A stretch of 26,105 nucleotides of DNA, from NCBI GenBank assembly GCA_045628925.1, contig JAZQQF010000056.1, forward strand, positions 1 through 26,105, in the 5' to 3' direction. The translations under genes and the position numbers were made by a program. Of the stretch, positions 6,610 through 14,263 are shown in pieces (within the stretch, counting starts at the first letter, position 1; every line of letters begins with the position of its first letter). Source of the DNA: UBA1774 sp045628925 (lineage in GTDB: Bacteria > Bacillota > Clostridia > Oscillospirales > Oscillospiraceae). The notes under the pieces are model-generated. The model made no database searches. It worked only from the letters and a program-made list of their open reading frames with translations, and was not told the DNA's origin.

Positions 6610-7020
6610 TCAGATCAGGATGCCGCTCAGGTGGTCGATCTCATGCTGGATGATCTGCGCCGTCCAGCCGGTGTAGGTTTTCAGACGGGTCTGAAAGCGC
6701 TCATTCTGATACTGTACCTTGACGGTCTGCCAGCGCTTCGTTTTCCGCGTACCGGGGAGGGAAAGACAGCCCTCCTCCGTTTCATAAGGCCCGGACCTCT
6801 TCACGATCTCCGGGTTGAACATCAGGCAGGCTTTTCCGCCGTCATCAAAGACGATGATGCGCTTTGAGACGCCGATCATGTTGGCCGCCATGCCAACGCA
6901 GCCGTCCCGATGGGCTTCGAGGGTCTCCAGAAGGTCAAGCCCCGTCTGCAGGTCGGCCTCCGTGGCCGGGACGGAAGGACGGCTGAGGAAAAACTGGTCC
7001 TTCATAATGGGTCGGATCAT
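6610..7020 (-). CDS. def: Peptide deformylase, divergent type
   Basis: The 136-residue protein carries motif 2 EGCLSLPG (metal ligand Cys) and motif 3 QHEIDHLSG (two metal-ligand His and the catalytic Glu). Peptide deformylase removes the formyl group from the starting methionine of new proteins. Motif 1 reads VGMAANMIG, where the standard is GxGLAAxQxG: the first Gly and the conserved Gln are replaced (Gln by Met). The protein is shorter than typical Def proteins (about 150-190 residues). I infer a second, divergent deformylase of the kind seen in Clostridia rather than the main housekeeping copy. GGAGGA lies 7 bases before ATG 7020. Gaps to its neighbours are 18 and 15 bases, so it is part of the operon. 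Confidence 0.85.
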   Translation of the reverse strand: MIRPIMKDQFFLSRPSVPATEADLQTGLDLLETLEAHRDGCVGMAANMIGVSKRIIVFDDGGKACLMFNPEIVKRSGPYETEEGCLSLPGTRKTKRWQTVKVQYQNERFQTRLKTYTGWTAQIIQHEIDHLSGILI

Positions 7021-7038
7021 GCGCCTGTCCTCCGCTTT

Positions 7039-8382
7039 TCAGCCGAAGGAAGGCTGGTTGGAAACGGGGAGGAACCGACAGGGGAGGTTCGTTTCGTCCG
7101 TCAGCACCAGCAGCATCCCGTCGGCAAAGGTGCCTTCCCCGTCCGGCGCGGTGCTGAACCACTGGCCGTGATCCGAATGGTAGCACACGTAGAGATACCC
7201 GTCGTCACCCCGGTCCACGCTGTCCACCACCATGGGCTGGTAATTCGTATCGCCGTGGGGGAGGAAATAGAGACCGCTGTCCTCGTCATAGAGCAGGTTC
7301 GCGCAGGTGGGGAACTCGGTCAGGTCATGGCCGGTGATATCATAGACGTAGTTCTCAAAATACCAGTCGGTCGCATAGTTCAGGTCCAGATACAGCTCAC
7401 CGAAGGCGGCTTCATAGGCTTCGACGGCTTCCTCGTAGGAGACGATCTCGTCCGTCATCTGATAGAGGATATCCCGCAGTCTCAGCTGGGTGATCTCCGT
7501 GAAGGAGGTGCGCAGCATCCCGTTCATGCCGGGCTGGTTGAAGTAGCCTTCGATATCCGCCGCCAGCGCTGAAAGATCCTCCGCGACGGGATGGTTGGAG
7601 ATGGGGAGAAACTGGCAGGGGAGATTCGTCTCCGTGGTCAGCACCAGCAGCATTTCATCAAAGAAGCCGTATTCGCCGTCCGTTAATTTGCAGAACCAGC
7701 GGCTTTCCCAGTCAAAGCCGGAATGATAATAGACGGAAACGATGCCGTCCTCGCCGCATTCCACGCGGTCCACCTTCATGAGCTGATAGTTCGTGTCGCC
7801 GTGGGGCTGATAGAAGCAGCGGCTTTCCGGGTCATAGAGCAGGCGTTCATAGTCCGGGAAGTTCCCCAGAGAGCAGCCGGTGATGGCCCAGATAAAGTTG
7901 CCGAAATAATCCTCTTCTGCCCAGCTCAGAGAGGTGTCGAAATCCCCGAAGGCGGCGGTGTAGGCGTCGCACGCATCCTCCTCCGGGATGTTCTCGTCCT
8001 CGGTCTGGTAAAGGATCTCATACAGGCTCGCGTCCTGAATACGGTCATATTCCGTCTGCAGGAGGCCGTTCATGCCCATCTGATTGAAGTACCACTCTAT
8101 ATCCTCGATGAGCTGCACTTCGTCGATCACCGGGGCCGGCTCCGGCGTTTGTTCCGGTGTGGGCTCCGGAGTGGGCTCGGGTGTCGGTTCGGGCGTGGAT
8201 TCCGCAGCAGGCTCGGAGGTGGGCGTGTCCGTGGGATCCGGCTCCCGCGTGATCTCCGGGCGCGGGGGCGTGGGACGGATATCCGGCGTGTATTCCGGTT
8301 CGGGGTCCGACACGGGGCCGGTGCAGGCGCAGAGGGTCAGCAGCATCAGTGCCGCCAGCAGGAATGAAATTGCTTTTCTCAT
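7039..8382 (-). CDS. Lipoprotein with two tandem copies of an unknown domain
   Basis: The 447-residue protein starts with a lipoprotein signal peptide (lipobox LCAC, Cys20). A Pro/Glu/Thr linker rich in TPEP units follows (residues about 30-86). Two tandem copies of a domain of about 173 residues come next (about 91-265 and 272-444). Shared landmarks of the copies are IE-x-YFNQ-x-GMNG, the EILYQ/DILYQ and AYxAAFG segments, PHGDTNYQ, YYHS/CYHS, and LPCxFLPxSN near each end. I do not recognise the domain. It should be anchored to the outer face of the membrane with the linker spanning the wall. The copies have diverged well beyond a recent duplication. It lies between the OYE and deformylase genes with short gaps. 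Its role is unknown. Confidence 0.88.
   Translation of the reverse strand: MRKAISFLLAALMLLTLCACTGPVSDPEPEYTPDIRPTPPRPEITREPDPTDTPTSEPAAESTPEPTPEPTPEPTPEQTPEPAPVIDEVQLIEDIEWYFNQMGMNGLLQTEYDRIQDASLYEILYQTEDENIPEEDACDAYTAAFGDFDTSLSWAEEDYFGNFIWAITGCSLGNFPDYERLLYDPESRCFYQPHGDTNYQLMKVDRVECGEDGIVSVYYHSGFDWESRWFCKLTDGEYGFFDEMLLVLTTETNLPCQFLPISNHPVAEDLSALAADIEGYFNQPGMNGMLRTSFTEITQLRLRDILYQMTDEIVSYEEAVEAYEAAFGELYLDLNYATDWYFENYVYDITGHDLTEFPTCANLLYDEDSGLYFLPHGDTNYQPMVVDSVDRGDDGYLYVCYHSDHGQWFSTAPDGEGTFADGMLLVLTDETNLPCRFLPVSNQPSFG
8138..8205 (-). repeat. Low-complexity TPEP-coding tandem repeat in lipoprotein linker
   Basis: Imperfect 12-base units encode repeated Thr-Pro-Glu-Pro between the signal peptide and the first domain. 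Such tracts vary in length between strains and act as extended wall-spanning spacers. Confidence 0.6.
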
Positions 8383-8407
8383 GGTTTGACCTCTCTCAGG
8401 GAAGTGA

Positions 8408-10432
8408 TCAGATATGCAGGCAGACGCGGAAGGCGTCGTTCACCGCTTCGCAGATGCTGGCGGCCTTCATCCCGTCGCCCACCACGAAAACGCTGGTCTC
8501 CGGGGCGCAGTGCCGCATGGTCTCGGTCTCCGCCGTTCTGGCGCGCAGACCCACCGCCAGCAGCACGGTATCGCAGGGGACGGTGACCTCCTCGCCCGTG
8601 TCGGTCTTCCGGCAGCGGATACCGTCCGGCAGGACCTCCAGCAGCTGATGCCCGTACAGCACCGGGATCTTCTCGATGCCGAAGATGCGCTTCAGCTCGG
8701 CAGCGCCGGAACCGGCGGTATTGTGGAGCTTGCCGCCCGCAGGGCCTTCCGCCAGCATCTCCACCACGGTGACCTTCTTGCCCTGCAGATGGAAATCCAG
8801 CGCGGCCTCCATGCCCACGGCGGAGCCGCCGATGACGGCGATCCTGTCGCCGACCGTGCCCTTCCCGGCCTCCGCGTCCGGCGCCCAAAGGACGTTGCCG
8901 CCCGTGATGCCCGGCACATTGGGGACGAAGGGATCCGCGCCGAGGGCGAGGATGAGCGCGTCATAATGCTCTTTTTCCAGCAGCTCCCGCGTGGCGGCGG
9001 TGTTCAGCAGGATCTTCGCGCCTCTTTCAACGCACTGGGCGGCGGTATGGCGCATCCACGCAAGGTAATCCCGCACGTCCTGCTTGAAGGGCGGCACGGC
9101 GGCCTCGATGACATGGCCGCCCAGCGCGCCGGACTTTTCATAGAGCGTCACGTCATGCCCGCGGTCCAGCAGCGTCTGCAGCGCCTGAATGCCCGCCGGG
9201 CCGCCGCCCACGATGGCGACGCGCTTCTTCACCGGGGCCTTGGGCACCACCCCGTCCGGCAGGTCGGAGGTCATGCCGCTCATGGGATTCACGGCGCAGA
9301 AGATGGGCTTGGGGGTCATGAGATGCTTGGCGCAGCTGTCGCAGCGGAGGCAGGGACGGCGGTCCTCCGGCCGGTCCTCGGCATACTTTTTCGGCATATC
9401 CGGGTCCGCCATCAGGGGACGGCACATACTCACGAAGTCTGACCAGCCGTTGGAAATGATCTCCTCGGCATAGTCGAGGCTGGTGATGCTGCCCACGGTG
9501 TTCACCAGAAGATCCGGGTGGGCCTGCTTGATATCCCGGGCATAATGCACGTTGAAGCAGCGGTCCATCAGATAGTTCTGGCACCAGTTGCGGTAATACA
9601 GATGGGGGCCGAAGGGGTCGGTGTGCAGGCCGGCGGAAACGTGGAGAATGTCGATATAGGGCTTCAGATAACCGGCCAGCTCGATGGTCTCGGCGATGTG
9701 CATCCCTTCCGGGTCCTCCTCGTCGCCGGAGCAGCGGTATTCGATGACGAAATCCTCCCCGCAATGCTTCCGGATGGACTGGCAGACCTCGATGGCGAAG
9801 CGGGCACGGTTTTCGGTGCTGCCGCCGTATTCATCCGTGCGGTGGTTGAATTTCGGGCTGGTGAACTGGCTGATCAGGTTGCCGTGTCCGCCGTGGACCA
9901 TGACGATGTCCATCCCGGCACGCTTCATGCGCCCGGCGGCTTTGCCGAACATTTCCACCACTTCGGCGATCTTTTCTTTGCTCATTTCCTGACAGGGGAT
10001 GGGGTCGCGCCCGTTGCGCTTTGCCCGGAGGATCTCATCCTCGGAAATGTAGCTGCTGGAGGACCAGCTGGGCCGCCCGAAGGTCTCGAAGGCGACGCCC
10101 TCGCCGCCGTGGTTGATCTCCAGCGAGGCGTGGCAGCCGTACTGACGGCACATATCCGCATACCAGCTCAGCGGAAGGACGCAGCGGTCGTCCCCCAGAT
10201 CCAGCTGGAAGTTCTGATCCTGATTCTCCTTCAGGTCGATGGAGCAGTTGCCCATATAGAAGGTGCTGGCGCCGCCCCGGGCAAACATCCGGAACCAGTC
10301 CACCAGCTCGTGGGTGACGATGCCGTCCGGCGTGGAGAGCACGGGAGTAGTCGGCGCGAGGGTGACGCGGTTTTTGAAGTCGATGCCCCGGATGCGGATG
10401 GGGGCGAGAACGTGGGAATAACGGGAGCCCAT
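8408..10432 (-). CDS. NADH:flavin oxidoreductase, OYE-FAD fusion with 4Fe-4S (2,4-dienoyl-CoA / enoate reductase type)
   Basis: The 674 residues show the two-part plan of 2,4-dienoyl-CoA reductase, enoate reductases and BaiCD. An FMN-binding TIM barrel (about 1-345) contains HGGHG (180-184), SQFTSP, RTDEYGGSTENR (198-209). A 4Fe-4S cluster is bound by Cys361, Cys364, Cys367 and Cys379. A FAD/NAD(P)H half begins at about 400 with GGGPAG (409-414) and has a second Rossmann motif IGGSAVGME. These enzymes pass hydride from NAD(P)H through FAD, the cluster and FMN to reduce an activated C=C bond. The substrate could be an enoate, a dienoyl-CoA or a steroid-like enone; the sequence alone cannot tell. 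GGAAAGGA precedes ATG 10432. It is the first gene of the operon. Confidence 0.93.
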   Translation of the reverse strand: MGSRYSHVLAPIRIRGIDFKNRVTLAPTTPVLSTPDGIVTHELVDWFRMFARGGASTFYMGNCSIDLKENQDQNFQLDLGDDRCVLPLSWYADMCRQYGCHASLEINHGGEGVAFETFGRPSWSSSSYISEDEILRAKRNGRDPIPCQEMSKEKIAEVVEMFGKAAGRMKRAGMDIVMVHGGHGNLISQFTSPKFNHRTDEYGGSTENRARFAIEVCQSIRKHCGEDFVIEYRCSGDEEDPEGMHIAETIELAGYLKPYIDILHVSAGLHTDPFGPHLYYRNWCQNYLMDRCFNVHYARDIKQAHPDLLVNTVGSITSLDYAEEIISNGWSDFVSMCRPLMADPDMPKKYAEDRPEDRRPCLRCDSCAKHLMTPKPIFCAVNPMSGMTSDLPDGVVPKAPVKKRVAIVGGGPAGIQALQTLLDRGHDVTLYEKSGALGGHVIEAAVPPFKQDVRDYLAWMRHTAAQCVERGAKILLNTAATRELLEKEHYDALILALGADPFVPNVPGITGGNVLWAPDAEAGKGTVGDRIAVIGGSAVGMEAALDFHLQGKKVTVVEMLAEGPAGGKLHNTAGSGAAELKRIFGIEKIPVLYGHQLLEVLPDGIRCRKTDTGEEVTVPCDTVLLAVGLRARTAETETMRHCAPETSVFVVGDGMKAASICEAVNDAFRVCLHI

Positions 10433-10470
10433 AAAGACACGTCCTTTCCGTTTTGTTTCATTATGCCGCC

Positions 10471-10499
10471 ATTATATTCCATCTGACAGGGCTTGTAAA
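10471..10499 (-). promoter_or_regulatory. Promoter of the OYE-lipoprotein-def-SDR operon
   Basis: On the minus strand: TTTACA (10494-10499), a 17-base spacer, TATAAT (10471-10476). It lies about 40 bases before the OYE start codon and is back to back with the tautomerase promoter, only 11 bases separating the two -35 boxes. Confidence 0.85.
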
Positions 10500-10510
10500 C
10501 AGCTGCACGC

Positions 10511-10539
10511 TTGCGCGGGCCCGCAAAATATGGTAGAGT
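10511..10539 (+). promoter_or_regulatory. Promoter of the tautomerase gene, with overlapping inverted repeat
   Basis: TTGCGC (10511-10516), a 17-base spacer ending in TATGG, then TAGAGT (10534-10539), 28 bases before the ATG. An inverted repeat with TTGCG and CGCAA arms (10511-10526) overlaps the -35 box and could be an operator. The sequence around the -10 box resembles the promoter at 24051-24080. Confidence 0.65.
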
Positions 10540-10567
10540 GAGAAAAAACGAAAAGGAGCGGATCAAT

Positions 10568-10945
10568 ATGCCTTATATGCGCGTCAGCGTTGCCAAAAAG
10601 CTCACGGAGGAGGAGCGGGTCACGCTGGCAAATGACCTTGGCGAGGCGCTGGAACAGATTCCCGGCAAAGCCCGGTATATGCTCATGGCGGATATCGAGG
10701 ACGGGCGGGCCATCTATATGGGCGGCGTCCGGCAGGAGAACTTCGCCTTTGTGGACGCCCGGTATTTCTCCAACTTTGAATACCACGTGAAAAAACGCTT
10801 CGTGCAGGCGGTATTCGCCGCGCTGAAAAAGACCCTCGGTACGCGGGACGATCAGATGAGTCTGACCATCTCGGAATTCAACAGCTGGGGCGGCTTCGGC
10901 GACTTTAATGATGAACGCTATCAGGAGCCGAAGGACGGGGAATGA
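10568..10945 (+). CDS. Tautomerase / MIF-like protein
   Basis: The 125-residue protein begins MPYMRVS, giving the N-terminal Pro (after Met removal) that is the catalytic base of the tautomerase (4-oxalocrotonate tautomerase / MIF) superfamily. The length matches MIF and D-dopachrome tautomerase (about 115-120 residues) rather than the 60-80 residues of 4-OT. Further support is the KLTEEERVTLANDLGEAL helix after strand 1 and an EFNSWGGFGDFN segment near the end, close to MIF's NWGFNGSTFA-type region. It likely interconverts keto and enol forms of an unknown small molecule. AAAGGAG precedes ATG 10568. It is transcribed away from the OYE operon, and the shared intergenic region could co-regulate both. 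Confidence 0.75.
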   Translation: MPYMRVSVAKKLTEEERVTLANDLGEALEQIPGKARYMLMADIEDGRAIYMGGVRQENFAFVDARYFSNFEYHVKKRFVQAVFAALKKTLGTRDDQMSLTISEFNSWGGFGDFNDERYQEPKDGE

Positions 10946-10981
10946 ACCCGCCCACGCAGAAGAACACGGAGGACACGTAAT

Positions 10982-11917
10982 TTGGAAGGCGTAAGCTTTT
11001 TCTTCCCGTGGGAAGTCCGTCTCATGGAGTGGCTGCAGGGCGCGGCGGACGGGCTTGCGGGCAAGCTCATCCCCCTCTTTTCTGCGCTGGGCGAGGAGCT
11101 GGTGATGGTCGCCATACTGGGCTTCCTGTACTGGTGCTGGGATAAGCGCATGGCGAAACGCGTAGCGGTGAATTTTCTCGCCGCCCTGATGGCCGGGCCG
11201 CTGCTCAAGAATATCCTCTGCCGCCGCCGACCTTATATGGATCATCCCGCCATCCGCTGCCTGAAGCCGGTGGACGCCTCCGCCGACCTGATGGACATCG
11301 CCGCGCAGGGCTATTCCTGCCCCAGTATGCACGCCTCCAATACGCTGAGCATTTTCGGCTCGCTGATCATCGAATTGAAGGCGAAGTGGCTGCGCATCCT
11401 GCTGGCTGCCGTCATCTTCCTTGTGGGCTTTTCGCGGGTATTCGTGGGCGTTCACTATCCCACGGACGTACTGCTTGGCTGGGTGACGGGCGGCGTCATG
11501 CTGGCGCTGTTCCATTTCCTGCAGCGGAAAACGCGGAATCCGCTGGTGTTTCTGGCCATTCTGGGCCTGCTCTCCCTGCCCGGCTGGTTCTACTGCACGA
11601 GCACGGATTTCTTTTCTGCCTATGGGCTGATGGTGGGGATCCTGCTGGGCTTTTGGGCGGAGGAACGCTGGGCGAGATTCGAGAATACCCGCAGCCCCGT
11701 GCGCTGCATCCTGCGCATGGCGGGCGGCATCGGCGTTTTTTTTGCCGTATCGACGGGGCCGAAGCTCATTCTCCCGGCGGAATTTCTGGAGGCGGCCACC
11801 TTCCCGGCTTACCTGATCCGGGCGCTGCGCTACGGTCTGGCGGCGTGGGCGGCCATCGGGGTATATCCCATCCTGTTCCGGTATACGGCAAAGCTGGGAA
11901 AAAAGAAAACGGCATGA
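10982..11917 (+). CDS. PAP2 family phosphatase, multi-pass membrane protein
   Basis: The start is TTG 10982, supported by GGAGGA eight bases upstream; the first in-frame ATG would cut the N-terminus. The 311 residues contain all three PAP2 motifs: K-x6-RP (KNILCRRRP), PSMH (in CPSMHASN), and SR-x5-H-x3-D (SRVFVGVHYPTD). Several hydrophobic segments follow. The family removes phosphate from lipid phosphates such as undecaprenyl pyrophosphate or phosphatidic acid at the outer membrane face. The C-terminal ~120 residues add about three to four membrane spans beyond the core, as in larger PAP2 proteins of Clostridia. It lies 36 bases after the tautomerase gene and ends at a terminator, so the two probably form a small operon with no obvious functional tie. 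Confidence 0.9.
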   Translation: MEGVSFFFPWEVRLMEWLQGAADGLAGKLIPLFSALGEELVMVAILGFLYWCWDKRMAKRVAVNFLAALMAGPLLKNILCRRRPYMDHPAIRCLKPVDASADLMDIAAQGYSCPSMHASNTLSIFGSLIIELKAKWLRILLAAVIFLVGFSRVFVGVHYPTDVLLGWVTGGVMLALFHFLQRKTRNPLVFLAILGLLSLPGWFYCTSTDFFSAYGLMVGILLGFWAEERWARFENTRSPVRCILRMAGGIGVFFAVSTGPKLILPAEFLEAATFPAYLIRALRYGLAAWAAIGVYPILFRYTAKLGKKKTA

Positions 11918-11922
11918 AATTC

Positions 11923-11960
11923 GGCGGGACCGGTTTTCCGGCCCCGCCGCGTGTTTTTTT
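11923..11960 (+). terminator. Intrinsic terminator after the PAP2 gene
   Basis: An 11-bp stem with one mismatch (11923-11933 with 11938-11948) and a TTTT loop is followed, after GCGTG, by seven T (11954-11960). It lies 5 bases past the stop codon, between converging genes. Confidence 0.85.
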
Positions 11961-11988
11961 CTGTGAGGTTTCCCCAAATGCGCCGTCT

Positions 11989-14172
11989 TTATTCCGCCTC
12001 AAAGTGGTATTCCAGCGCCTGAAAATCTCCGGCAGGGAAGGCGGGCACGAAGCCGAGGCGCATCAGCGTTTCGCCGGAAAGAGCCACGCCCAGCTCTGGG
12101 CAGCGGTAGCGCTTCACGGGGTCGAGTCCCTTCATGCGGATGGGGCGGATCTCATTGTTCACCCGGCCCATGCGCCGATAGCAGCTGAGCTTCGCACGGG
12201 TCTTATCCTTACTGACAAGGTTGAACGCGAAGAAATTGGACGTGAAGGGGTCTTCGATGCGCCACAGGTCGCCGGACAGCACCAGCGCCTGATCGGCGCG
12301 ATACCGCCCGGTCTGCGCCCGAACCGCAGCCTTTTCCGCTTCGGTGAATTTCGCCGCGTCCAGCTCATACCCCGTCGCACCCAGATGGGCGATGGCGGCG
12401 CGGGTCTCAAAGGGTGTCATCCGCCCGGTCTGGTGATTGGGGCAGACGGACACGTGGCAGCTCATGCTGCTGAGGGGGTAGACGAGGCTGGTACCGTACT
12501 GGATGAAAGTCCGCTCCTCCGCATCCGTATCGTCGCTGGTCCAGATCTGCGGGAACCAGTGGAGCATCGCCGGGTCGAACCGCGCCCCGCCGCTGCTGCA
12601 GCCCTCAAAGAATACGTCCGGGTTCGCGTCCACGATCCGCCGACACAGATCGTAAAGCCCCAGTGCATAGCGGTGGGAGAACTCCGCCTGCCGTTCCGGC
12701 GTCCGGCCGGGGGAGAAAAACTCCGTGGCGTTGCGGTTGAAATCCCATTTCACGTAGTCGATGGCATAGCGCTCAAGCATCCCGTTCACGGCACCCACGA
12801 TATAGTTCCGCACTTCGGGCCGCGTCAGGTCCAGCAGCAGCTGATGGCGGGCATAGCTGTGCGCCCGACCGGACACGCCCACGGCCCAATCCGGGTGGGC
12901 ACGGTAAAGGTTGGAATCCTCGTTCACCATCTCCGGCTCGAACCAAAGACCGAATTTCATGCCGCGGGAATGGACGTGGTCGATGAGCCTTCCAAGGCCG
13001 CCCTGCAGCTTGCACTCATTCACGAACCAGTCGCCGAGGCCGCTGCGGTCATCGTCCCGCTTGCCGAACCAGCCGTCGTCCAGCACGAAGGTGTCGATAC
13101 CCGTGCCTGCCGCCGCGTCCGCGATGGCGGCGAGACGGTCGAAATCAAAATCAAAATAGGTGCCCTCCCAGTTGTTGATGAGCAGCGGGCGGGGGCTATA
13201 AGCCCATCTGGGGCTGATGAGGTGGGCGCGGAAGGCATCGTGGAAAGCGCGGGACATTCCGCCGAGGCCCTTATCCGAGCAGGCAAGCACGACCTCCGGG
13301 GTCTCGAAAGCCTCCCCCGGCTCCAGCACCCACGAAAAGTCGAAATCATTCACGCCGCCGGTGACGAGCGCTGTCCCGTCCGGGTTGCGCTCCGCCTTCA
13401 GCACGAAGGAGGAGGAATAGACGAGACTGAACCCGTAGGCGAAGCCGAAGTCCTCCGTCGCGTCCGGCTCCAAAACGGCGAGGAAGGGGTTCAGCGTGGC
13501 GGAGGAGGCCGCGCGCTTGGAATCCACGGAATAGACGCCATGGTGCAGGCCCGTCCGCTCCGGGCTGCGCTCCCGGCCCCACGCCCCGTAGAGACTCAGC
13601 GCATCGTAGTCCCCGGCGGGGAGGGCAAAGGAGAAGGAATAGGCCCGGCGGAGGATGATGCGCCCGCCGCTCTCGTTTCGGTAGACCGCCCGGCGGGCGA
13701 TCACGTCCGTATCGTCGAAGGCTGTATAGTACAGGTCGGCTGCAAGGCCGGAGATTGCGTCCTTCAGATGCAGCACCAGCGTTTCGCCGCCGGTGAGGGA
13801 GGGCATCGAGACCATTTCCGGCTTCACCGGCAGGATCTCATGCCCGATATACAGAAGGTCGGAAAGCCGGTCGCCGAGCGGGTTTTCCGCGAGGACGGCA
13901 GGCTCCCGGTAGTCGCTGGTGCCGAAAAAGGCCAGCTCCGGCGCGAACTGCTGATAGCTGCAGCGCTCCGCGGGCAGATCGTCCCGTCCGGGCATGGTGG
14001 CCAGCTGGCTCTGCGCACCGGCGGCATAGGCGTAGCGCAGGTCATCATGGGGGAGCTTCGGACCGAAATACAGATGCTCCGGGTAAGCAAATTCGCTCAC
14101 GTGGAAAGCGTAGGTGCAGCTTTTTCCATCCAGATAAAAGCTGCGGATCTCGGGAACGTAGGTCACGGACAT
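11989..14172 (-). CDS. GH36 alpha-galactosidase
   Basis: The 727-residue protein matches full-length bacterial GH36 alpha-galactosidases (AgaA/RafA type, about 730 residues). It has an N-terminal beta-sandwich, the catalytic barrel with NNWEGTYFDF (333-342), LDDGWFG (364-370), WFEPEMVN (410-417), the nucleophile Asp477 in YVKWDFNR, EGCSSGG (523-529), and the acid/base Asp548 in WTSDDTDAEER. It hydrolyses terminal alpha-1,6-galactose from raffinose, melibiose and similar plant sugars. There is no signal peptide, so it should act in the cytoplasm on imported sugars. No sugar transporter gene is adjacent. GGGAGGA lies 7 bases before ATG 14172 and a candidate promoter overlaps the terminator of the preceding lipoprotein gene, so it is probably transcribed alone. 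Confidence 0.95.
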   Translation of the reverse strand: MSVTYVPEIRSFYLDGKSCTYAFHVSEFAYPEHLYFGPKLPHDDLRYAYAAGAQSQLATMPGRDDLPAERCSYQQFAPELAFFGTSDYREPAVLAENPLGDRLSDLLYIGHEILPVKPEMVSMPSLTGGETLVLHLKDAISGLAADLYYTAFDDTDVIARRAVYRNESGGRIILRRAYSFSFALPAGDYDALSLYGAWGRERSPERTGLHHGVYSVDSKRAASSATLNPFLAVLEPDATEDFGFAYGFSLVYSSSFVLKAERNPDGTALVTGGVNDFDFSWVLEPGEAFETPEVVLACSDKGLGGMSRAFHDAFRAHLISPRWAYSPRPLLINNWEGTYFDFDFDRLAAIADAAAGTGIDTFVLDDGWFGKRDDDRSGLGDWFVNECKLQGGLGRLIDHVHSRGMKFGLWFEPEMVNEDSNLYRAHPDWAVGVSGRAHSYARHQLLLDLTRPEVRNYIVGAVNGMLERYAIDYVKWDFNRNATEFFSPGRTPERQAEFSHRYALGLYDLCRRIVDANPDVFFEGCSSGGARFDPAMLHWFPQIWTSDDTDAEERTFIQYGTSLVYPLSSMSCHVSVCPNHQTGRMTPFETRAAIAHLGATGYELDAAKFTEAEKAAVRAQTGRYRADQALVLSGDLWRIEDPFTSNFFAFNLVSKDKTRAKLSCYRRMGRVNNEIRPIRMKGLDPVKRYRCPELGVALSGETLMRLGFVPAFPAGDFQALEYHFEAE

Positions 14173-14201
14173 GGGGCATTCCTCCCGGTATGTTTTTATT
14201 C

Positions 14202-14230
14202 AGTTTAGCAGAAACACGCGGGAAAAACAA
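14202..14230 (-). promoter_or_regulatory. Candidate promoter of the alpha-galactosidase gene
   Basis: On the minus strand: TTGTTT (14225-14230), a 17-base spacer, TAAACT (14202-14207) preceded by TGC (extended -10). The -35 box lies in the U-tract of the upstream lipoprotein gene's terminator. Confidence 0.55.
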
Positions 14231-14255
14231 TGCGGCAGCGGAAAACCGCTGCCGC
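14223..14255 (-). terminator. Intrinsic terminator of the carbohydrate-binding lipoprotein gene
   Basis: A perfect 10-bp stem (14232-14241 with 14246-14255) with a four-base loop is followed on the minus strand by ATTGTTTTT. It begins 9 bases after the lipoprotein stop codon. Confidence 0.85.
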
Positions 14256-14263
14256 AGAAAGAT

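Noticed and set aside
8084..8389. Gly/Ser-rich plus-strand frame opposite the lipoprotein linker
   Set aside because: It is only the antisense of the TPEP repeat and signal peptide region.
11386..14208. 940-codon plus-strand open frame opposite the alpha-galactosidase gene
   Set aside because: The opposite strand encodes a full GH36 enzyme with all catalytic residues; this frame is low-complexity antisense without promoter or start signals, and crosses a terminator.
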